Positions 34,941 through 45,566 are shown, counted from the stretch's first letter. The stretch is 64,000 bases of DNA from Natronorubrum aibiense (GCF_009392895.1 NZ_CP045488.1:1984001-2048000); one strand, 5' to 3'. Made by a program: numbers and translations. Notes: a model not told the origin generated them from the sequence alone.

Positions 34941-36242
34941 ATGAACGTCGATATCGGTAACGCGCTGGCATCGGTCGCCTCGCCGGGCGTCTCAAGAGCG
35001 TCGCTCGAACGACTGGATGAACAGGTCGCGGACGCCCACGACCGCATCGAGCAGGGAATGAAAAATCACGAACACGGCTACGAAGCGCTGAACCTGCCCC
35101 AGCGAACTGACCCGGACGCGATCCGCGCGGCCGTCGAGCCCGTCGCCGACGCCGATGCGCTCATCACGGTCGGCATCGGCGGCAGCGCACTCGGCGCGGC
35201 GACGATCACGAACGCACTCGCCGACGAGAGCGACACCGAAGCGGTCTACCTCGACAACGTCGATCCCGAATGGGTCTCGAGCCACCTCGACCGACTCGAC
35301 CTCGAGAATACGGCGATTAACGTGGTCTCGCGTTCGGGGACGACCGCGGAGACGCTTGCGAACTTCCTCGTCGTCCGGGACGCCTTCGAGTCGGCGGGCG
35401 TCGACTGGACCGAGCGCACGATCGTCACGACCGGCGACGCCGGCCCGCTTCGTGACCTCTCGGATCGCCACGACCTCCCCTCGCTGAAGGTCCCCGACGG
35501 CGTTCCGGGTCGGTTCTCGGCGCTGTCGGCGGTCGGCATGGTCGCCGCGGAAGTCTGTGGCCACGACCTCGAGGCTCTCCTCGAGGGCGCGGCCGCCGAA
35601 GCCGAGACCCTGTCGGGGTCGCTGTTCGAGTGTCCGGCCTACGCCTACGGCGCGACGACGTACGCACTCGATCAGCGCGGGGCCGGCATCAACGCGATGA
35701 TGCCCTACGCGGAGTCGCTCGAGACTGCCGCCGAGTGGTTCGCGCAGCTGTGGGCCGAGAGCTTAGGCAAGGACGACCTCGGTCAGACCCCGGTGCGCGC
35801 CCTCGGCGTGACCGACCAGCACTCCCAGCTCCAACTCTACCGGGCTGGCCCGCGCGACAAACTCGTCACGTTCGTCTCGCCCGGTGAGGCCGCAGACCGA
35901 TCGATCCCGGCCACTGACGTCGACGATCTCGCCTATCTCGGCGATGCGACGCTGGGTGAGTTGCTCGAGGCCGAGTTCGAGGCGACCGAGGCCAGCCTCG
36001 CGGCGGCCGGCCGCCCGAACGTCCGGCTCGAACTCGAGCGCGTCGATGAGTACGAACTGGGCGGCCTGCTGTACGGACTGGAAGCCGCGTGCGTGCTCGC
36101 GGGCGAACTCTATGCCGTCAACACCTTCGAGCAACCGGCGGTCGAGTGGGCGAAGAAGGCGACCCGCGGCCTGCTCGGTGGCGGCGAGTTCGAGGAAGCC
36201 GAAGCTGTCGCGGAGAAGACGTCGCTTCGCGTCGAGCGGTAG
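34941..36242 (+). CDS. pgi: glucose-6-phosphate isomerase
   Basis: 433 residues. Interconverts glucose-6-phosphate and fructose-6-phosphate. It is a classical PGI-superfamily protein with two SIS domains: GIGGSALGAATITNAL (near 77), VSRSGTTAETLANFL (near 130) and GVTDQHSQLQLYRAGPRDK near residue 290, which carries the sugar-phosphate site. The archaeal cupin-type enzyme is not involved. Length agrees with other haloarchaea. Confidence 0.95.
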   Translation: MNVDIGNALASVASPGVSRASLERLDEQVADAHDRIEQGMKNHEHGYEALNLPQRTDPDAIRAAVEPVADADALITVGIGGSALGAATITNALADESDTEAVYLDNVDPEWVSSHLDRLDLENTAINVVSRSGTTAETLANFLVVRDAFESAGVDWTERTIVTTGDAGPLRDLSDRHDLPSLKVPDGVPGRFSALSAVGMVAAEVCGHDLEALLEGAAAEAETLSGSLFECPAYAYGATTYALDQRGAGINAMMPYAESLETAAEWFAQLWAESLGKDDLGQTPVRALGVTDQHSQLQLYRAGPRDKLVTFVSPGEAADRSIPATDVDDLAYLGDATLGELLEAEFEATEASLAAAGRPNVRLELERVDEYELGGLLYGLEAACVLAGELYAVNTFEQPAVEWAKKATRGLLGGGEFEEAEAVAEKTSLRVER

Positions 36243-36350
36243 TCGGAACTCGAGCGATAGCTCGAGACTGGATGCCGGACGAGCAGTCGAACGTCGGCCG
36301 ATCGGTTGCGTTGCGGTGGGCCTATGAACACGCACGCGAACACTCACAGT

Positions 36351-37469
36351 ATGAGCGACACTGCGCAGGTCGTCGACGGTGACGGCGATCCGGGCTCGTC
36401 CGCGTTCGTTCCGACCGTCGGCACTGTCCTCTCGGCGATCACCGTCGCTGCACTGTTGATTCCAGTTCGATCCGGGGCCGACGATCCGGCGCTACTGGTC
36501 GCCGCGGCCGGGGCGCTGCTCACCACCGGCGCATTTGTCACGCGTCGGCACGCGCTCCTCGAGCGACGCGTCGCCGGCTCGATCGCCGCCGGCTCGAGTC
36601 TCCTCGTCGTGTTCCTCTCGGGATACGTGATCACCCAGGGGGTGCTCGGCTCGGTCGTCGTTCCGGGACTCGACTGGTCGATCTCGTTGCTGTTTTGTGC
36701 CTTTTTCGTCGCCGCCGGAAGCGTCGGCATCGGCGTCGCCGAGCGCGCGGGTCTCTCGAGTCGCGGACTGATCGCTCGACTGGGGCTGACGGGAGAGATA
36801 CTGGTGCTCGCGTTCGTCGGCCTGGTCGGTATCTCGATCGCCGCTCTCTTGCTGTCGCTGCCGGTGCGCCTGCTCGCGGGCGAGCCGACTGAGTTACAGC
36901 TAACCGTGGTCGAGTACCTCTCCTTTGCCGTCGGACTCGGGGGTGTCGCGGTCGGCTATCTCGCGTTTCGTGGCCGAGACCTCTCGTTTATCGATCTGAA
37001 GGCCCCGACGCTGTGGACGATCGGCTGGGTGGTCGGTGGCCTCCTCGTGATACTCGGGGCGAATATGGGGGTCTCGGCGCTGATGAGCGCCGTCGGTATC
37101 GAGGCCTCCGAGCATACGACGACCCAGCGAGTCGCCGAAAACCCCGATCTGTTGCTCATCATCATCCCGTCGATGGTGCTGTTCGTCGGCCCGTTCGAGG
37201 AACTGCTCTATCGCAATGTCATCCAGAAATCGCTCTACGAACGGTTTTCCCGACCCGGTGCCGTCGTCGTCGGGAGCGTCGTGTTCACGCTCGTTCACGT
37301 CTCGGCGTACGCCACGGCGGGCGCGGGGCAGATTCTGGCGAGTTTGTCGCTGTTGTTCGTCCTCGCGTTGATCCTCGGAACGCTCTACGAGCGGACGGAG
37401 AACCTGCTGGTGCCAGCGCTGGTCCACGGCTGTTACAACGCAGCGATCTTCATCCCGATGTACTTCTAA
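36351..37469 (+). CDS. CPBP family intramembrane protease, copy 1
   Basis: 372 residues from ATG 36351 (ATG 36324 is an alternative). Eight or so membrane helices. The C-terminal CPBP/Rce1-like core has FEELLYRNVIQK (Glu-Glu plus Arg), VFTLVHVSAY with a conserved His and VHGCYNAAIF with the last motif. Such proteins include prenyl-peptide proteases and bacteriocin-immunity homologues; substrate unknown. The N-terminal 150 residues are additional helices with weaker conservation. A paralogue lies at 62.1 kb. Confidence 0.82.
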   Translation: MSDTAQVVDGDGDPGSSAFVPTVGTVLSAITVAALLIPVRSGADDPALLVAAAGALLTTGAFVTRRHALLERRVAGSIAAGSSLLVVFLSGYVITQGVLGSVVVPGLDWSISLLFCAFFVAAGSVGIGVAERAGLSSRGLIARLGLTGEILVLAFVGLVGISIAALLLSLPVRLLAGEPTELQLTVVEYLSFAVGLGGVAVGYLAFRGRDLSFIDLKAPTLWTIGWVVGGLLVILGANMGVSALMSAVGIEASEHTTTQRVAENPDLLLIIIPSMVLFVGPFEELLYRNVIQKSLYERFSRPGAVVVGSVVFTLVHVSAYATAGAGQILASLSLLFVLALILGTLYERTENLLVPALVHGCYNAAIFIPMYF

Positions 37470-37492
37470 CGGCCAAAAAGCAGTTTCGACGG

Positions 37493-37951
37493 TTACGACG
37501 GATTCTTTCGCGCAAGCTCCGAGCCACAGATCGGACACCGATCCTTCTGCTCGTCGAACTCGCGGCCACAGCCCTGACACTGGTACTGCCAGTGGCGTTG
37601 TTCTTCGATTCCCTCTCGAGCGATCACTTCGACGGCGACGTTGAGTTTCTCGGCGACGTTTTGCATCGCGTAGTCGTCGGTCACTAGCGTTCCGTCTAGT
37701 TCGAAACTCGCGGCGATAAGTCGAATGTCGGTGTCTGAAAGGACGTCGAGGTCACCGGATTCCTTGGCCGCACGCTCGACCTTCTCGGTGGTGTCGCCGT
37801 TCGGAATGTGGATGTGCATCCCCGAGCCTTCCATCGCGTCGTAGCGATAGGCGCTCTCGTCTTTGAGTTCCTCGCGGACGAGTGGGATGGTTGCAGTCTG
37901 TTCTGTCGTGTGAAAGTCGTGAATAAACGCCGAGGAGTCGAGAACGTACAT
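37493..37951 (-). CDS. nob1: NOB1-like endoribonuclease (PIN domain and zinc ribbon)
   Basis: 152 residues from ATG 37951. The PIN nuclease domain has the acidic residues VLDSSAFIHDF, a Glu in VREELK, SDTDIRLIAA and LVTDDYAMQN. The C-terminal zinc ribbon is CQGCGREFDEQKDRCPICG. NOB1 cuts the 3' end of 16S rRNA precursors, the last step in making the small subunit. It is the second gene of an operon with the PRC-barrel gene (5 bp between), and infB lies divergent, a frequent arrangement of translation genes in archaea. Confidence 0.93.
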   Translation of the reverse strand: MYVLDSSAFIHDFHTTEQTATIPLVREELKDESAYRYDAMEGSGMHIHIPNGDTTEKVERAAKESGDLDVLSDTDIRLIAASFELDGTLVTDDYAMQNVAEKLNVAVEVIAREGIEEQRHWQYQCQGCGREFDEQKDRCPICGSELARKNPS

Positions 37952-37955
37952 ACCG

Positions 37956-38201
37956 TTAGCGCTGGACGACAATGTAATCTTTCACCGCTTGGACACGGTT
38001 GACTGGCACGCGAAAGCGGCCGTCCTCGTCGACGTCGAAGTCGACTGATCGGGTCGGCAGTTGCTCGTCAGGGTCGATGACGAGGTCGTGGAGTTTACCC
38101 GATTTGATGTCCATCGTGATGTTGTAGAGCAGTCCGAGCTCGACGCCGTCGGAACCCATGACGGACTTGCCCGAGAGGTTTTCAGCGAGTATATCGCTCA
38201 T
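37956..38201 (-). CDS. PRC-barrel domain protein
   Basis: 81 residues, one PRC-barrel. The start ILAENLSGKSVMGSDGVELGLLYNI and the strands LHDLVIDPDEQLP and FRVPVNRVQAVKDYIVV fit the fold also found in RimM, which helps 30S assembly. Small archaeal PRC proteins lie beside nob1 and translation factors; an rRNA-processing or RNA-binding role is inferred from that position. It is the first gene of the nob1 operon. Confidence 0.88.
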   Translation of the reverse strand: MSDILAENLSGKSVMGSDGVELGLLYNITMDIKSGKLHDLVIDPDEQLPTRSVDFDVDEDGRFRVPVNRVQAVKDYIVVQR

Positions 38202-38386
38202 GCATACCCGTATTTACTAATCGGTATTAAAAACCACGGGGACCGTATGACAGCTCGTGGTCGCGTGTCGCCGGTCGGGACAGTCAGTTTCGCTCGGTTT
38301 CCGCGTCTGTCGACAAACGCGGATGACGATGGGTTTAACTACCGTCCTGCGGACGCTTTAGATAAGACCTTCTCGGGTGGTTCACC

Positions 38387-40186
38387 ATGTCGAATACGGA
38401 TACGCGCGACCCCACATCTCTCAGAACACCGATCGTCGCCGTCCTTGGACACGTCGATCACGGTAAGACCAGTCTCCTCGATAAGATACGCGGCTCTGCG
38501 GTCATCGAGGGTGAAGCAGGAGCGATTACCCAGCACATCGGCGCGACGGCCGTCCCGCTGGATATCATCTCCACTATCGCGGGCGACCTCGTCGACCCGG
38601 ACGATTTCGACCTGCCCGGCCTGCTATTCATCGATACGCCGGGTCACCACTCCTTTACGACGCTTCGCTCCCGGGGTGGGGCTCTCGCCGATATCGCGAT
38701 CCTCGTCGTCGACGTCAACGACGGCTTCCAGCCCCAGACGCTCGAGGCCTTAGAGATCCTCAAACGATCCCAGACGCCGTTTATCGTCGCGGCGAACAAG
38801 ATCGACACCGTCCCCGGCTGGAACCCGAAGGAGGACGTCCCGATCAACGACACCTACGAGTCCCAGTCCGATCGCGTCCGCCAGCGGCTCGATGAAAGTC
38901 TCTACGAGATCATCGGCAATCTCTCGGACGAGGGCTTCTCCGCGGACCTTTATTGGCGCGTCCAGAACTTCCAGCGCAACATCGGCGTCGTCCCCGTCTC
39001 GGCGATGACCGGCGAGGGCGTCCCCGACCTGCTGACGGTCATGATGGGTCTCTCCCAGCGCTACATGAAAGAGGAGATGGAAATCGACGTCGCCGGCCCG
39101 GGCGTCGGCACCGTCCTCGAGGTCAAAGAGGAGAAAGGCTTCGGGACGACCATCGACACCGTCCTCTACGACGGGACGATTAGAGCCGACGACACGATCG
39201 TCGTCGGCGGGATGAACAAGCCAATCGTCACCGAGGTTCGGGCGCTGCTCCAACCCCGGCCGCTCGCCGAGATCCGAACCGAAAGTCGGTTCGAGAAAGT
39301 CGACGAGGTGTCGGCTGCGTCGGGGATCAAGGTCGCCGCGCCCGACCTCGCGGACGCGATGGCCGGCGCGCCGGTCCGGGTCGTCCGCGATCGCGACCTC
39401 GAGGAGGTCATCGCCGAAGTCGAGGCCGAACTCGCCGACATCGCGGTCGACACCGAAGAGCAGGGCGTCGTCGTCAAAGCCGACACACTCGGCAGCCTCG
39501 AGGCGATGGCCGACGCCTTAGACGAGGCCGAGGTGCCGATCGTCCGCGCGGAGGTCGGCGACGTCGCCCCGCGTGATATCTCGGTTGCCTCGACGGCCGA
39601 GGACCCGAAACAGCGGGCGATCCTCGGATTCAACGTCGACGTACTCAGCGACGCCGAACAGCGTGCCGAAATCGAGGACGTGACGCTGTTTACCGACGAG
39701 GTCATCTACCAACTGATCGAGGAGTACGAGCAACACGTCGAGGAACTCGAGCGCGCCCAGCAGGATACGATCCTCGACAACATCGTTCGGCCCGCCCGGT
39801 TCCGCATTCTGCCCGACCATACTTTCCGCCAGAACGATCCCGCGGTCGTTGGCGTCGAGGTGAACTCGGGGACGATCCAGAACAACACGAACGTCGTCAA
39901 GTTCGACGGAAACGAGCCCGAACGCGTCGGCCAGATTAAAGGGATTCAAGAACAGGGCGAGGACGTCGACGAGGCTCGCGCCGGCAACCGCGTGAGCGTC
40001 GCCATCGACGGCCCGACCGTCGGCCGCCAGATCGAAGAAGACGACGAACTATGGACCGAGATCCCCGAGAAACACGCGAAGATCTTAGAGCAGGAACTGG
40101 CGAGTGAGATTCCCGGCGACGAACTCGAGGCGCTGAACATGTATCTGGACAAACAGCGCAGTCGGGACCCGTTCTGGGGCAAGTAA
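38387..40186 (+). CDS. infB: translation initiation factor aIF5B (IF2-like)
   Basis: 599 residues. GTPase that promotes joining of ribosomal subunits. The G motifs are GHVDHGKTSL (G1), DTPGHHSF (G3) and NKID with VPVSAMTGEG (G4/G5). Then come domain II, domain III and the C-terminal IV (LGFNVDVLSD ...; VGVEVNSGTIQ), as in archaeal aIF5B. No intein interrupts the gene, although some haloarchaeal infB genes carry one. It has a TATA-like GCTTTAGATAAG 25-30 bp upstream, and is divergent from the nob1 operon. Confidence 0.95.
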   Translation: MSNTDTRDPTSLRTPIVAVLGHVDHGKTSLLDKIRGSAVIEGEAGAITQHIGATAVPLDIISTIAGDLVDPDDFDLPGLLFIDTPGHHSFTTLRSRGGALADIAILVVDVNDGFQPQTLEALEILKRSQTPFIVAANKIDTVPGWNPKEDVPINDTYESQSDRVRQRLDESLYEIIGNLSDEGFSADLYWRVQNFQRNIGVVPVSAMTGEGVPDLLTVMMGLSQRYMKEEMEIDVAGPGVGTVLEVKEEKGFGTTIDTVLYDGTIRADDTIVVGGMNKPIVTEVRALLQPRPLAEIRTESRFEKVDEVSAASGIKVAAPDLADAMAGAPVRVVRDRDLEEVIAEVEAELADIAVDTEEQGVVVKADTLGSLEAMADALDEAEVPIVRAEVGDVAPRDISVASTAEDPKQRAILGFNVDVLSDAEQRAEIEDVTLFTDEVIYQLIEEYEQHVEELERAQQDTILDNIVRPARFRILPDHTFRQNDPAVVGVEVNSGTIQNNTNVVKFDGNEPERVGQIKGIQEQGEDVDEARAGNRVSVAIDGPTVGRQIEEDDELWTEIPEKHAKILEQELASEIPGDELEALNMYLDKQRSRDPFWGK

Positions 40187-40214
40187 TCGCACCACCGCCC
40201 GCAGTTTTCGCCAC

Positions 40215-40589
40215 TTATTCGATCCGCTCGACTCGCACCTGTGCACCACCTTCGAGCGTCTCGAGCGCCGAGACGTCCTCGAGTCGTGCGACGACGGTGA
40301 CGGGCGCGGCAGCGCGTGGTTCGCCATCCTGACTCATTGGCGTCTCGTCCCAGAACAGACACAGTTTGTCGCCGTCCGGCCAGTACGCAATGGCCCCTTC
40401 TGGGACCACGTCGCTGGCGTTCTCGAGCGGGACGTCGAGCGCGAGGTCGAAGTACAGTTCGCCGCCCCAGCGAATCCCGTCGCCGGCGACGGGTACTGCG
40501 GCCTCGAGTGCGGCTCTCGTCTCCGGAGCGTCGTCGGTCCAGCTCGCTGTCAACTCCCGATCACCAACGATGACACGAAGATCCGTCAT
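40215..40589 (-). CDS. cyclophilin-like fold protein (DUF3830-like)
   Basis: 124 residues. The pattern GGELYFDLALDVPLENAS, GAIAYWPDGDKLCLFWDETPMSQDG and VVARLEDV is that of the DUF3830/TM1367 cyclophilin-like family. These are short beta-barrels without known enzyme activity. The 21-bp gap to the next upstream gene, read in the same direction, suggests co-transcription. Confidence 0.8.
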   Translation of the reverse strand: MTDLRVIVGDRELTASWTDDAPETRAALEAAVPVAGDGIRWGGELYFDLALDVPLENASDVVPEGAIAYWPDGDKLCLFWDETPMSQDGEPRAAAPVTVVARLEDVSALETLEGGAQVRVERIE

Positions 40590-40610
40590 GCGTCCACCGT
40601 CACACGGCCA

Positions 40611-41540
40611 CTACTTCGTCTTATCTACCGGCGCGACTCGAGCGTCGACCGACGGCCCCTGTCTTCGTCGCCCGCGTGCGCGTTCGAGACCCTCGAGGAC
40701 GGCCTCGGGGTCGTCGATCGCCGACCGGTCACAGCGAATGTCGAGCCACCGACGCTCGAGGACGAGTTCGTCGTCGGTGAGTTCGATGCCGGTAATCGAA
40801 GCCCACGGCACGAGCGTTCGCTTGCAGGTGCGCTCGAGGACGACGCCGGCCGCGTGGGCGTGGATCTCCGGGACGCTCCAGCGCTCGCTCGCGTCGAAAT
40901 CGACCCAGTCGTCACCCCAGTCAAATCGGTTCGCGAGGAGCACGACGCTCCCGTAGCCCGCCCAGAGGAGGCCAATCCAGTTGCCGGCTGCGATGCTCCC
41001 GACGCCGGCGAGGACGAGACCGACCGCCATCGCAAGGGATACCCACTCGTTCGCTCCGTAGCGGGGGTCGTGCCACGCCCAGGAGACGACCGGCTCGTCG
41101 GGTGTCACGGCGGCGACGTACCGGTTTCTGGCCATCCGTGAAACGCCGACGGCGACGGCCCCACTGAGCAGACTGCTCGCGATCACGAGCACGCTGAGTC
41201 GGGTCGTGGACTTGAGTGTGGACACCGCCGGGAGGACGACCACGGCTGCGAACGCGGCCGCGGGGAGATAACACGCGAGCCGTCGACGGCGAGACTGACC
41301 GATTCGTTCGGGGAGGCCACGCAGCCGATGACCGAAGATGAAGACGAACAGGAGAACGGCCGTCAGCGTACTCGGTGCGGTGGCGAGGACCGTCGCCGTC
41401 GTTGCGTCCACGACGACGCCAGCGATCGCGGTGAGACCGGCGACGATCACCCCGAGGTAGAACCCGAAGCCAGCCTTGAAGCCGAGATCAGGGGCGGGAA
41501 TGCTGGGGGCCGAAACCGAGCGGGGATCGTGAGACGTCAC
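40611..41540 (-). CDS. membrane protein with C-terminal PH-like domain
   Basis: 309 residues, family not recognised by name. Five to six membrane helices occupy residues about 25-200 in two groups, ending with GYGSVVLLANRFDWGDDWVDF. The soluble C-terminal part (SERWSVPEIHAHAAGVVLERTCKRTLVPWASITGIELTDDELVLERRW, several strands) resembles a bacterial PH-like barrel. The neighbouring DUF3830-like gene is probably translated from the same mRNA. Function unknown. Confidence 0.65.
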   Translation of the reverse strand: MTSHDPRSVSAPSIPAPDLGFKAGFGFYLGVIVAGLTAIAGVVVDATTATVLATAPSTLTAVLLFVFIFGHRLRGLPERIGQSRRRRLACYLPAAAFAAVVVLPAVSTLKSTTRLSVLVIASSLLSGAVAVGVSRMARNRYVAAVTPDEPVVSWAWHDPRYGANEWVSLAMAVGLVLAGVGSIAAGNWIGLLWAGYGSVVLLANRFDWGDDWVDFDASERWSVPEIHAHAAGVVLERTCKRTLVPWASITGIELTDDELVLERRWLDIRCDRSAIDDPEAVLEGLERARGRRRQGPSVDARVAPVDKTK

Positions 41541-41725
41541 AGTACCATACTGGTTGTAGATGTGACAACAAATAGGTCCGGGTCAGCCGCGCGTGATCGG
41601 CCCGAAACGACGGCCGCCGCGCCTCGAGTCCATGCCTGTGCATCGTTGTGCTGCGAGAAGTCGATGCCGAGACGCCGGGCAGGTATAAACTGGTTGAGTC
41701 TCCCACTGAAACGATTACGTGTGTG

Positions 41726-42169
41726 ATGCTGGTGGAATCCGGTATGCTCGTACACCTTCGGCAGTACAAACACGAGGAGGTCCAGTTCGACGACAACCGG
41801 ACGACCGGCGAGTCCCAGACCGAAGACACGGTCAATCCGGACGCGGAGGACTACTTCGGCACGGAGATGGATGAACTCAGCGTCGAGACGTGGGACACCG
41901 TCGAACACGAGGGTGATCCGATCCAGCGGCGCTCCGTCACGGTCGAGGGCGTCACTGCGGTGTCCGTGCCGAAAGAGCCCACCGACGAGGACGACCCAGA
42001 CCTTCCCGGGAAGACGATCCAGCTCCGGATGGGCGGCGGCATCGAACACTTCGCGCAGACGGAGATCGTCGAAGTCCAGGACGAGGATCCACAGGCGACG
42101 GAAGCCGAGGGGAAAGCCCCCGAGGCAGACGAGTCTCACGGCAAGTCGACCATGGACGAGGAGCCGTAG
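41726..42169 (+). CDS. conserved acidic haloarchaeal protein, function unknown
   Basis: 147 residues from ATG 41726 (ATG 41744 is an alternative). The start MLVESGMLVHLRQYKHEEVQF leads to a beta-rich core (SVETWDTVEHEGDPIQRRSVTVEG, GKTIQLRMGGGIEHFAQTEI) and an acidic unstructured tail. No catalytic motif, signal or membrane segment is visible. Divergent from the membrane protein before it; the pyrG promoter follows. Confidence 0.6.
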   Translation: MLVESGMLVHLRQYKHEEVQFDDNRTTGESQTEDTVNPDAEDYFGTEMDELSVETWDTVEHEGDPIQRRSVTVEGVTAVSVPKEPTDEDDPDLPGKTIQLRMGGGIEHFAQTEIVEVQDEDPQATEAEGKAPEADESHGKSTMDEEP

Positions 42170-42388
42170 TCCGAATCAGGAGACGTCACAGTCGACGCAA
42201 CCCGGCTTTCGCTGGTGTTCGGTCTAGCCGTTCGGAAACACGGCCTCGAGTGCCCCGCTTTAGACGCAGGGAGTTGGAACACGATCCGGCCATCCAGATT
42301 CTGGACCTGTCACACGCGAGAATGACAGCGATTGCCGGTGACGGACCGGTCCCGAAATCGTTTTCAACCGTTCACACGGACACTCGGT

Positions 42389-44077
42389 ATGCCGACGGAA
42401 TCGGACACTCATTATGACCCCGATCTGGGGAGCAAGTTCATCTTCGTCACCGGCGGTGTGATGTCGGGACTGGGAAAAGGGATTACAGCCGCAAGCACCG
42501 GCAGACTCCTGAAAAACGCCGGGTTCGACGTCACCGCAGTCAAGATTGATCCGTACCTCAACGTGGACGCAGGGACGATGAATCCCTACCAGCACGGCGA
42601 GGTCTACGTCTTAGAAGACGGCGGAGAGGTCGACCTCGATCTGGGGAACTACGAACGGTTCCTCGATATCGACATGACCTCGGACCACAACATCACCACC
42701 GGGAAAACCTACCAGCACGTCATCGAGAAAGAGCGTGCGGGCGACTATCTCGGGAAGACGGTCCAGATCATCCCACACATCACCGACGACATCAAACGCC
42801 GCATTCGGGAGGCCGCCGAAGGCACCGACGTCTGTATCATCGAAGTCGGTGGCACGGTCGGCGACATCGAGGGGATGCCCTACCTCGAGGCGCTTCGCCA
42901 GTTCGCCCACGAGGAACCCGAGGAGAACGTCCTCTTTACGCACGTCACCCTCGTCCCGTACTCGAAAAACGGCGAACAGAAGACCAAGCCGACCCAGCAC
43001 AGCGTCAAGGAAGTCCGCTCGATCGGCCTCCAGCCCGACATCATCGTCGGCCGGTGTGAGGACCGACTCGACCCCGAGACTAAAGAGAAGATCGCGCTGT
43101 TCTGTGACATCCCCACCGAGGCGGTGTTCTCGAACCCCGACGTCGAGGACGTCTATCACGTCCCGCTGATGGTCGAGGAGGAAGGCTTAGATCAGTACGT
43201 GCTCGAGCACTTCGACCTCGACGACGAGGCGCTCCCACCGGGTGAGCGAGCCAACGAGTGGCGCGACATCGTCACGACTGAGAAAGACGAGGCGGTCGAC
43301 GTCGCGCTGGTCGGCAAGTACGACTTAGAGGACGCGTATATGTCGATCCACGAGTCGCTCAAACACGCCGGCTTCGAACTCGGCGCTGACGTGAACGTCC
43401 ACTGGGTGTCGGCCGACGAGATGGCCGACGGCCACGACGGCCAACTCGAGGACGTCGACGGTGTCATCGTCCCCGGCGGCTTCGGGATGCGCGGCTCCGA
43501 GGGCAAGATCGAAGCCGTCCGCTACGCCCGCGAGAACGACGTGCCGTTCCTCGGCCTCTGTCTTGGCTTCCAGATGGCCGTCGTCGAGTACGCCCGCCAC
43601 GTGCTCGGACTCGAGGATGCCCACTCGGCCGAGATGGTCGAGGACACCCCGCACCCGGTTATCGACATCCTGCCCGAGCAGTACGAGGTCGAAGACATGG
43701 GCGGCACGATGCGCCTGGGCGAGCACACGACCGTCATCGAACCCGAGACGCTGGCCTACGACCTCTATGACGATACGTCCTGTACCGAGCGCCACCGCCA
43801 CCGCTACGAGGTCAACCCCGAGTACTTCGATCAGTTCGACGACGAACCGCTGACGTTCTCGGGCACGGCGGGCAACCGAATGGAGATCTTAGAGCACGAG
43901 GATCACCCCTTCTTCCTCGGGACGCAGTTCCACCCCGAGTACACGTCCCGACCCGGCCAGCCGAGCCCGCCGTTCGTCGGCCTCGTCGAGGCCGTCCTCG
44001 AGCGCGCGACCGGCGCCGACGCTGAGCAGAAATCCGCAGACGCTGACACCGACACCGAAACCGAGGTAACCCACTGA
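42389..44077 (+). CDS. pyrG: CTP synthase
   Basis: 562 residues from ATG 42389. Converts UTP, ATP and glutamine to CTP. The N-terminal amidoligase domain opens with [18 protein letters not shown] and includes [20 protein letters not shown] in parts; the C-terminal glutaminase has the nucleophile in [10 protein letters not shown] and the His-Glu pair in [11 protein letters not shown]. The stop codon overlaps the GMP synthase start by one base (TGATG), so the nucleotide genes are translationally coupled. Confidence 0.96.
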   Translation: MPTESDTHYDPDLGSKFIFVTGGVMSGLGKGITAASTGRLLKNAGFDVTAVKIDPYLNVDAGTMNPYQHGEVYVLEDGGEVDLDLGNYERFLDIDMTSDHNITTGKTYQHVIEKERAGDYLGKTVQIIPHITDDIKRRIREAAEGTDVCIIEVGGTVGDIEGMPYLEALRQFAHEEPEENVLFTHVTLVPYSKNGEQKTKPTQHSVKEVRSIGLQPDIIVGRCEDRLDPETKEKIALFCDIPTEAVFSNPDVEDVYHVPLMVEEEGLDQYVLEHFDLDDEALPPGERANEWRDIVTTEKDEAVDVALVGKYDLEDAYMSIHESLKHAGFELGADVNVHWVSADEMADGHDGQLEDVDGVIVPGGFGMRGSEGKIEAVRYARENDVPFLGLCLGFQMAVVEYARHVLGLEDAHSAEMVEDTPHPVIDILPEQYEVEDMGGTMRLGEHTTVIEPETLAYDLYDDTSCTERHRHRYEVNPEYFDQFDDEPLTFSGTAGNRMEILEHEDHPFFLGTQFHPEYTSRPGQPSPPFVGLVEAVLERATGADAEQKSADADTDTETEVTH

Positions 44078-44994
44078 TGGTAGACACTGAAACATTCGTT
44101 CCGGACGCAGTTGCAGAGATCGAAGACGAAATCGGCGACGCAAACGCCGTCATCGCCCTCTCGGGCGGTGTCGACTCCTCAGTCGCCGCCGCGCTGGCCT
44201 ACGAGTCCATCGGCGACCAGCTCACCCCGGTCTACGTCGACACCGGCCTGATGCGGAAAGGCGAGACTGAGCAGATTCGCGAGACGTTCGATTACATGGA
44301 GTCGCTGCGGATCGTCGACGCCAAAGAGCGGTTCCTCGAGGCCCTCGCTGGCGTCACCGATCCCGAAGAGAAACGCGAGGTTATCGGCGAACAGTTCATC
44401 CGCGAGTTCGAGCGCGAAGCGAAAGACGCCGACGCCGACTACCTCGTCCAGGGGACGATCTATCCCGACCGGATCGAGAGCGAAGGCGGCATCAAGTCTC
44501 ACCACAACGTCGGTGGCCTGCCGGACGTCGTCGACTTCGAGGGCATCGTCGAACCCGTTCGTGATCTCTACAAGGACGAAGTCCGCGAGGTCGCCCGCCA
44601 CCTCGGACTCGACGAGATCGTCGCCGAGCGGATGCCGTTCCCCGGCCCCGGCCTCGCCGTACGCGTCATCGGCGAAGTAACCGAGGAGAAACTCGAGGTC
44701 GCCCGCCACGCCTGCCACGTCGTCGAGGAGGAACTCGAGGAGTACGAGCCATGGCAAGCACTCGCCGCCGTAATCGGCAAGGCGACGGGGGTCAAAGGCG
44801 ACAACCGTGTCCACGGCTGGGTCGTCTCCGTTCGCTCCGTCGAATCGCGAGACGGCATGACCGCGCGCGCACAGGAGATCGACTGGGAGACGCTCCAGCG
44901 CATCCAGTCTCGAATCACCGGCGGCCACGAGAACGTCGCCCGCGTCGTCTACGACGTGACCCACAAACCGCCCGCAACGATCGAGTACGAATGA
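44077..44994 (+). CDS. guaAb: GMP synthase, ATP-pyrophosphatase subunit (GuaA subunit B)
   Basis: 305 residues. Converts XMP to GMP with ammonia supplied by a separate glutaminase subunit, the two-protein form of archaea. The PP-loop [15 protein letters not shown] is near residue 28, HHNVGGLPD near 148, and the C-terminal dimerisation part ends KPPATIEYE, the typical GMP synthase end. The glutaminase partner gene is not in the window. The gene is between pyrG and a small gene, each overlapping by a few bases. Confidence 0.94.
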   Translation: MVDTETFVPDAVAEIEDEIGDANAVIALSGGVDSSVAAALAYESIGDQLTPVYVDTGLMRKGETEQIRETFDYMESLRIVDAKERFLEALAGVTDPEEKREVIGEQFIREFEREAKDADADYLVQGTIYPDRIESEGGIKSHHNVGGLPDVVDFEGIVEPVRDLYKDEVREVARHLGLDEIVAERMPFPGPGLAVRVIGEVTEEKLEVARHACHVVEEELEEYEPWQALAAVIGKATGVKGDNRVHGWVVSVRSVESRDGMTARAQEIDWETLQRIQSRITGGHENVARVVYDVTHKPPATIEYE

Positions 44995-45317
44995 GCACGG
45001 ACGTCATCGTCGCCGGCCCGGACGAAGACGGCATCGCCGAAGCCCTCGAGGAAGCGGGCGCGACTGTCGCCCGCATCACGGGCGTCCTCTCGCGGCCCAC
45101 CCTCGAGGAGGCCGGCATCCTCGAGGCGGAGCTGTACGTCCTGACGGACGTCGGTGAGGCGACGACGATCCCGATCGTCTATGATCTCAACGACGAGTTG
45201 CGGACCGTCGTCTACGCGCGGGACACGATTCCGGAGTTCATCAAAGGCCAACTCGATCTGGCCGTCGATCCACAGCTGATGGACGCCAACTTCGTCGCCG
45301 ACGAACTCGTCGACTAA
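44991..45317 (+). CDS. small conserved protein co-encoded with pyrG and guaAb
   Basis: 108 residues. The N-terminal [25 protein letters not shown] is a Rossmann-like start; then [29 protein letters not shown] and [11 protein letters not shown]. It overlaps the guaAb stop (ATGA), so it is part of the pyrG-guaAb operon. It appears to be a receiver-like or sensor-like small domain; haloarchaea carry it at this locus (recalled as DUF7126). Role not known; a regulatory part in nucleotide synthesis is inferred from position only. Confidence 0.65.
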   Translation: MSTDVIVAGPDEDGIAEALEEAGATVARITGVLSRPTLEEAGILEAELYVLTDVGEATTIPIVYDLNDELRTVVYARDTIPEFIKGQLDLAVDPQLMDANFVADELVD

Positions 45318-45566
45318 CGATCCGGAACCTCGAGCGCATTTTCAGGTTGTTTCATACGGACTCTTGTCCTGTCAGTGACGGTGTACTCGCGACTCGCGAC
45401 CGTCCGGCGGTGCACCGGGAACTCGAGACAGCAGGCCGTCTCACCGGTGAGTCGACGGAACTCGAGATTCAGTTTCGAAAGCCGCAATTAGCGTTCGTAG
45501 TAGAGTAATAAACGGTCTCGAGCGACGATTCGGCCGAGTAAACCCGGATTGAATTCGGTCGAATTC
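45318..45566. other. gap after the pyrG operon with no gene seen
   Basis: No convincing coding sequence. The direct repeat GAATTCGGTC/GAATTCGGGG lies at 45551-45570, at the edge of the structured segment that follows. A TTTATT on the minus strand near 45508 could be a TATA-like element but no transcript can be assigned. Confidence 0.4.
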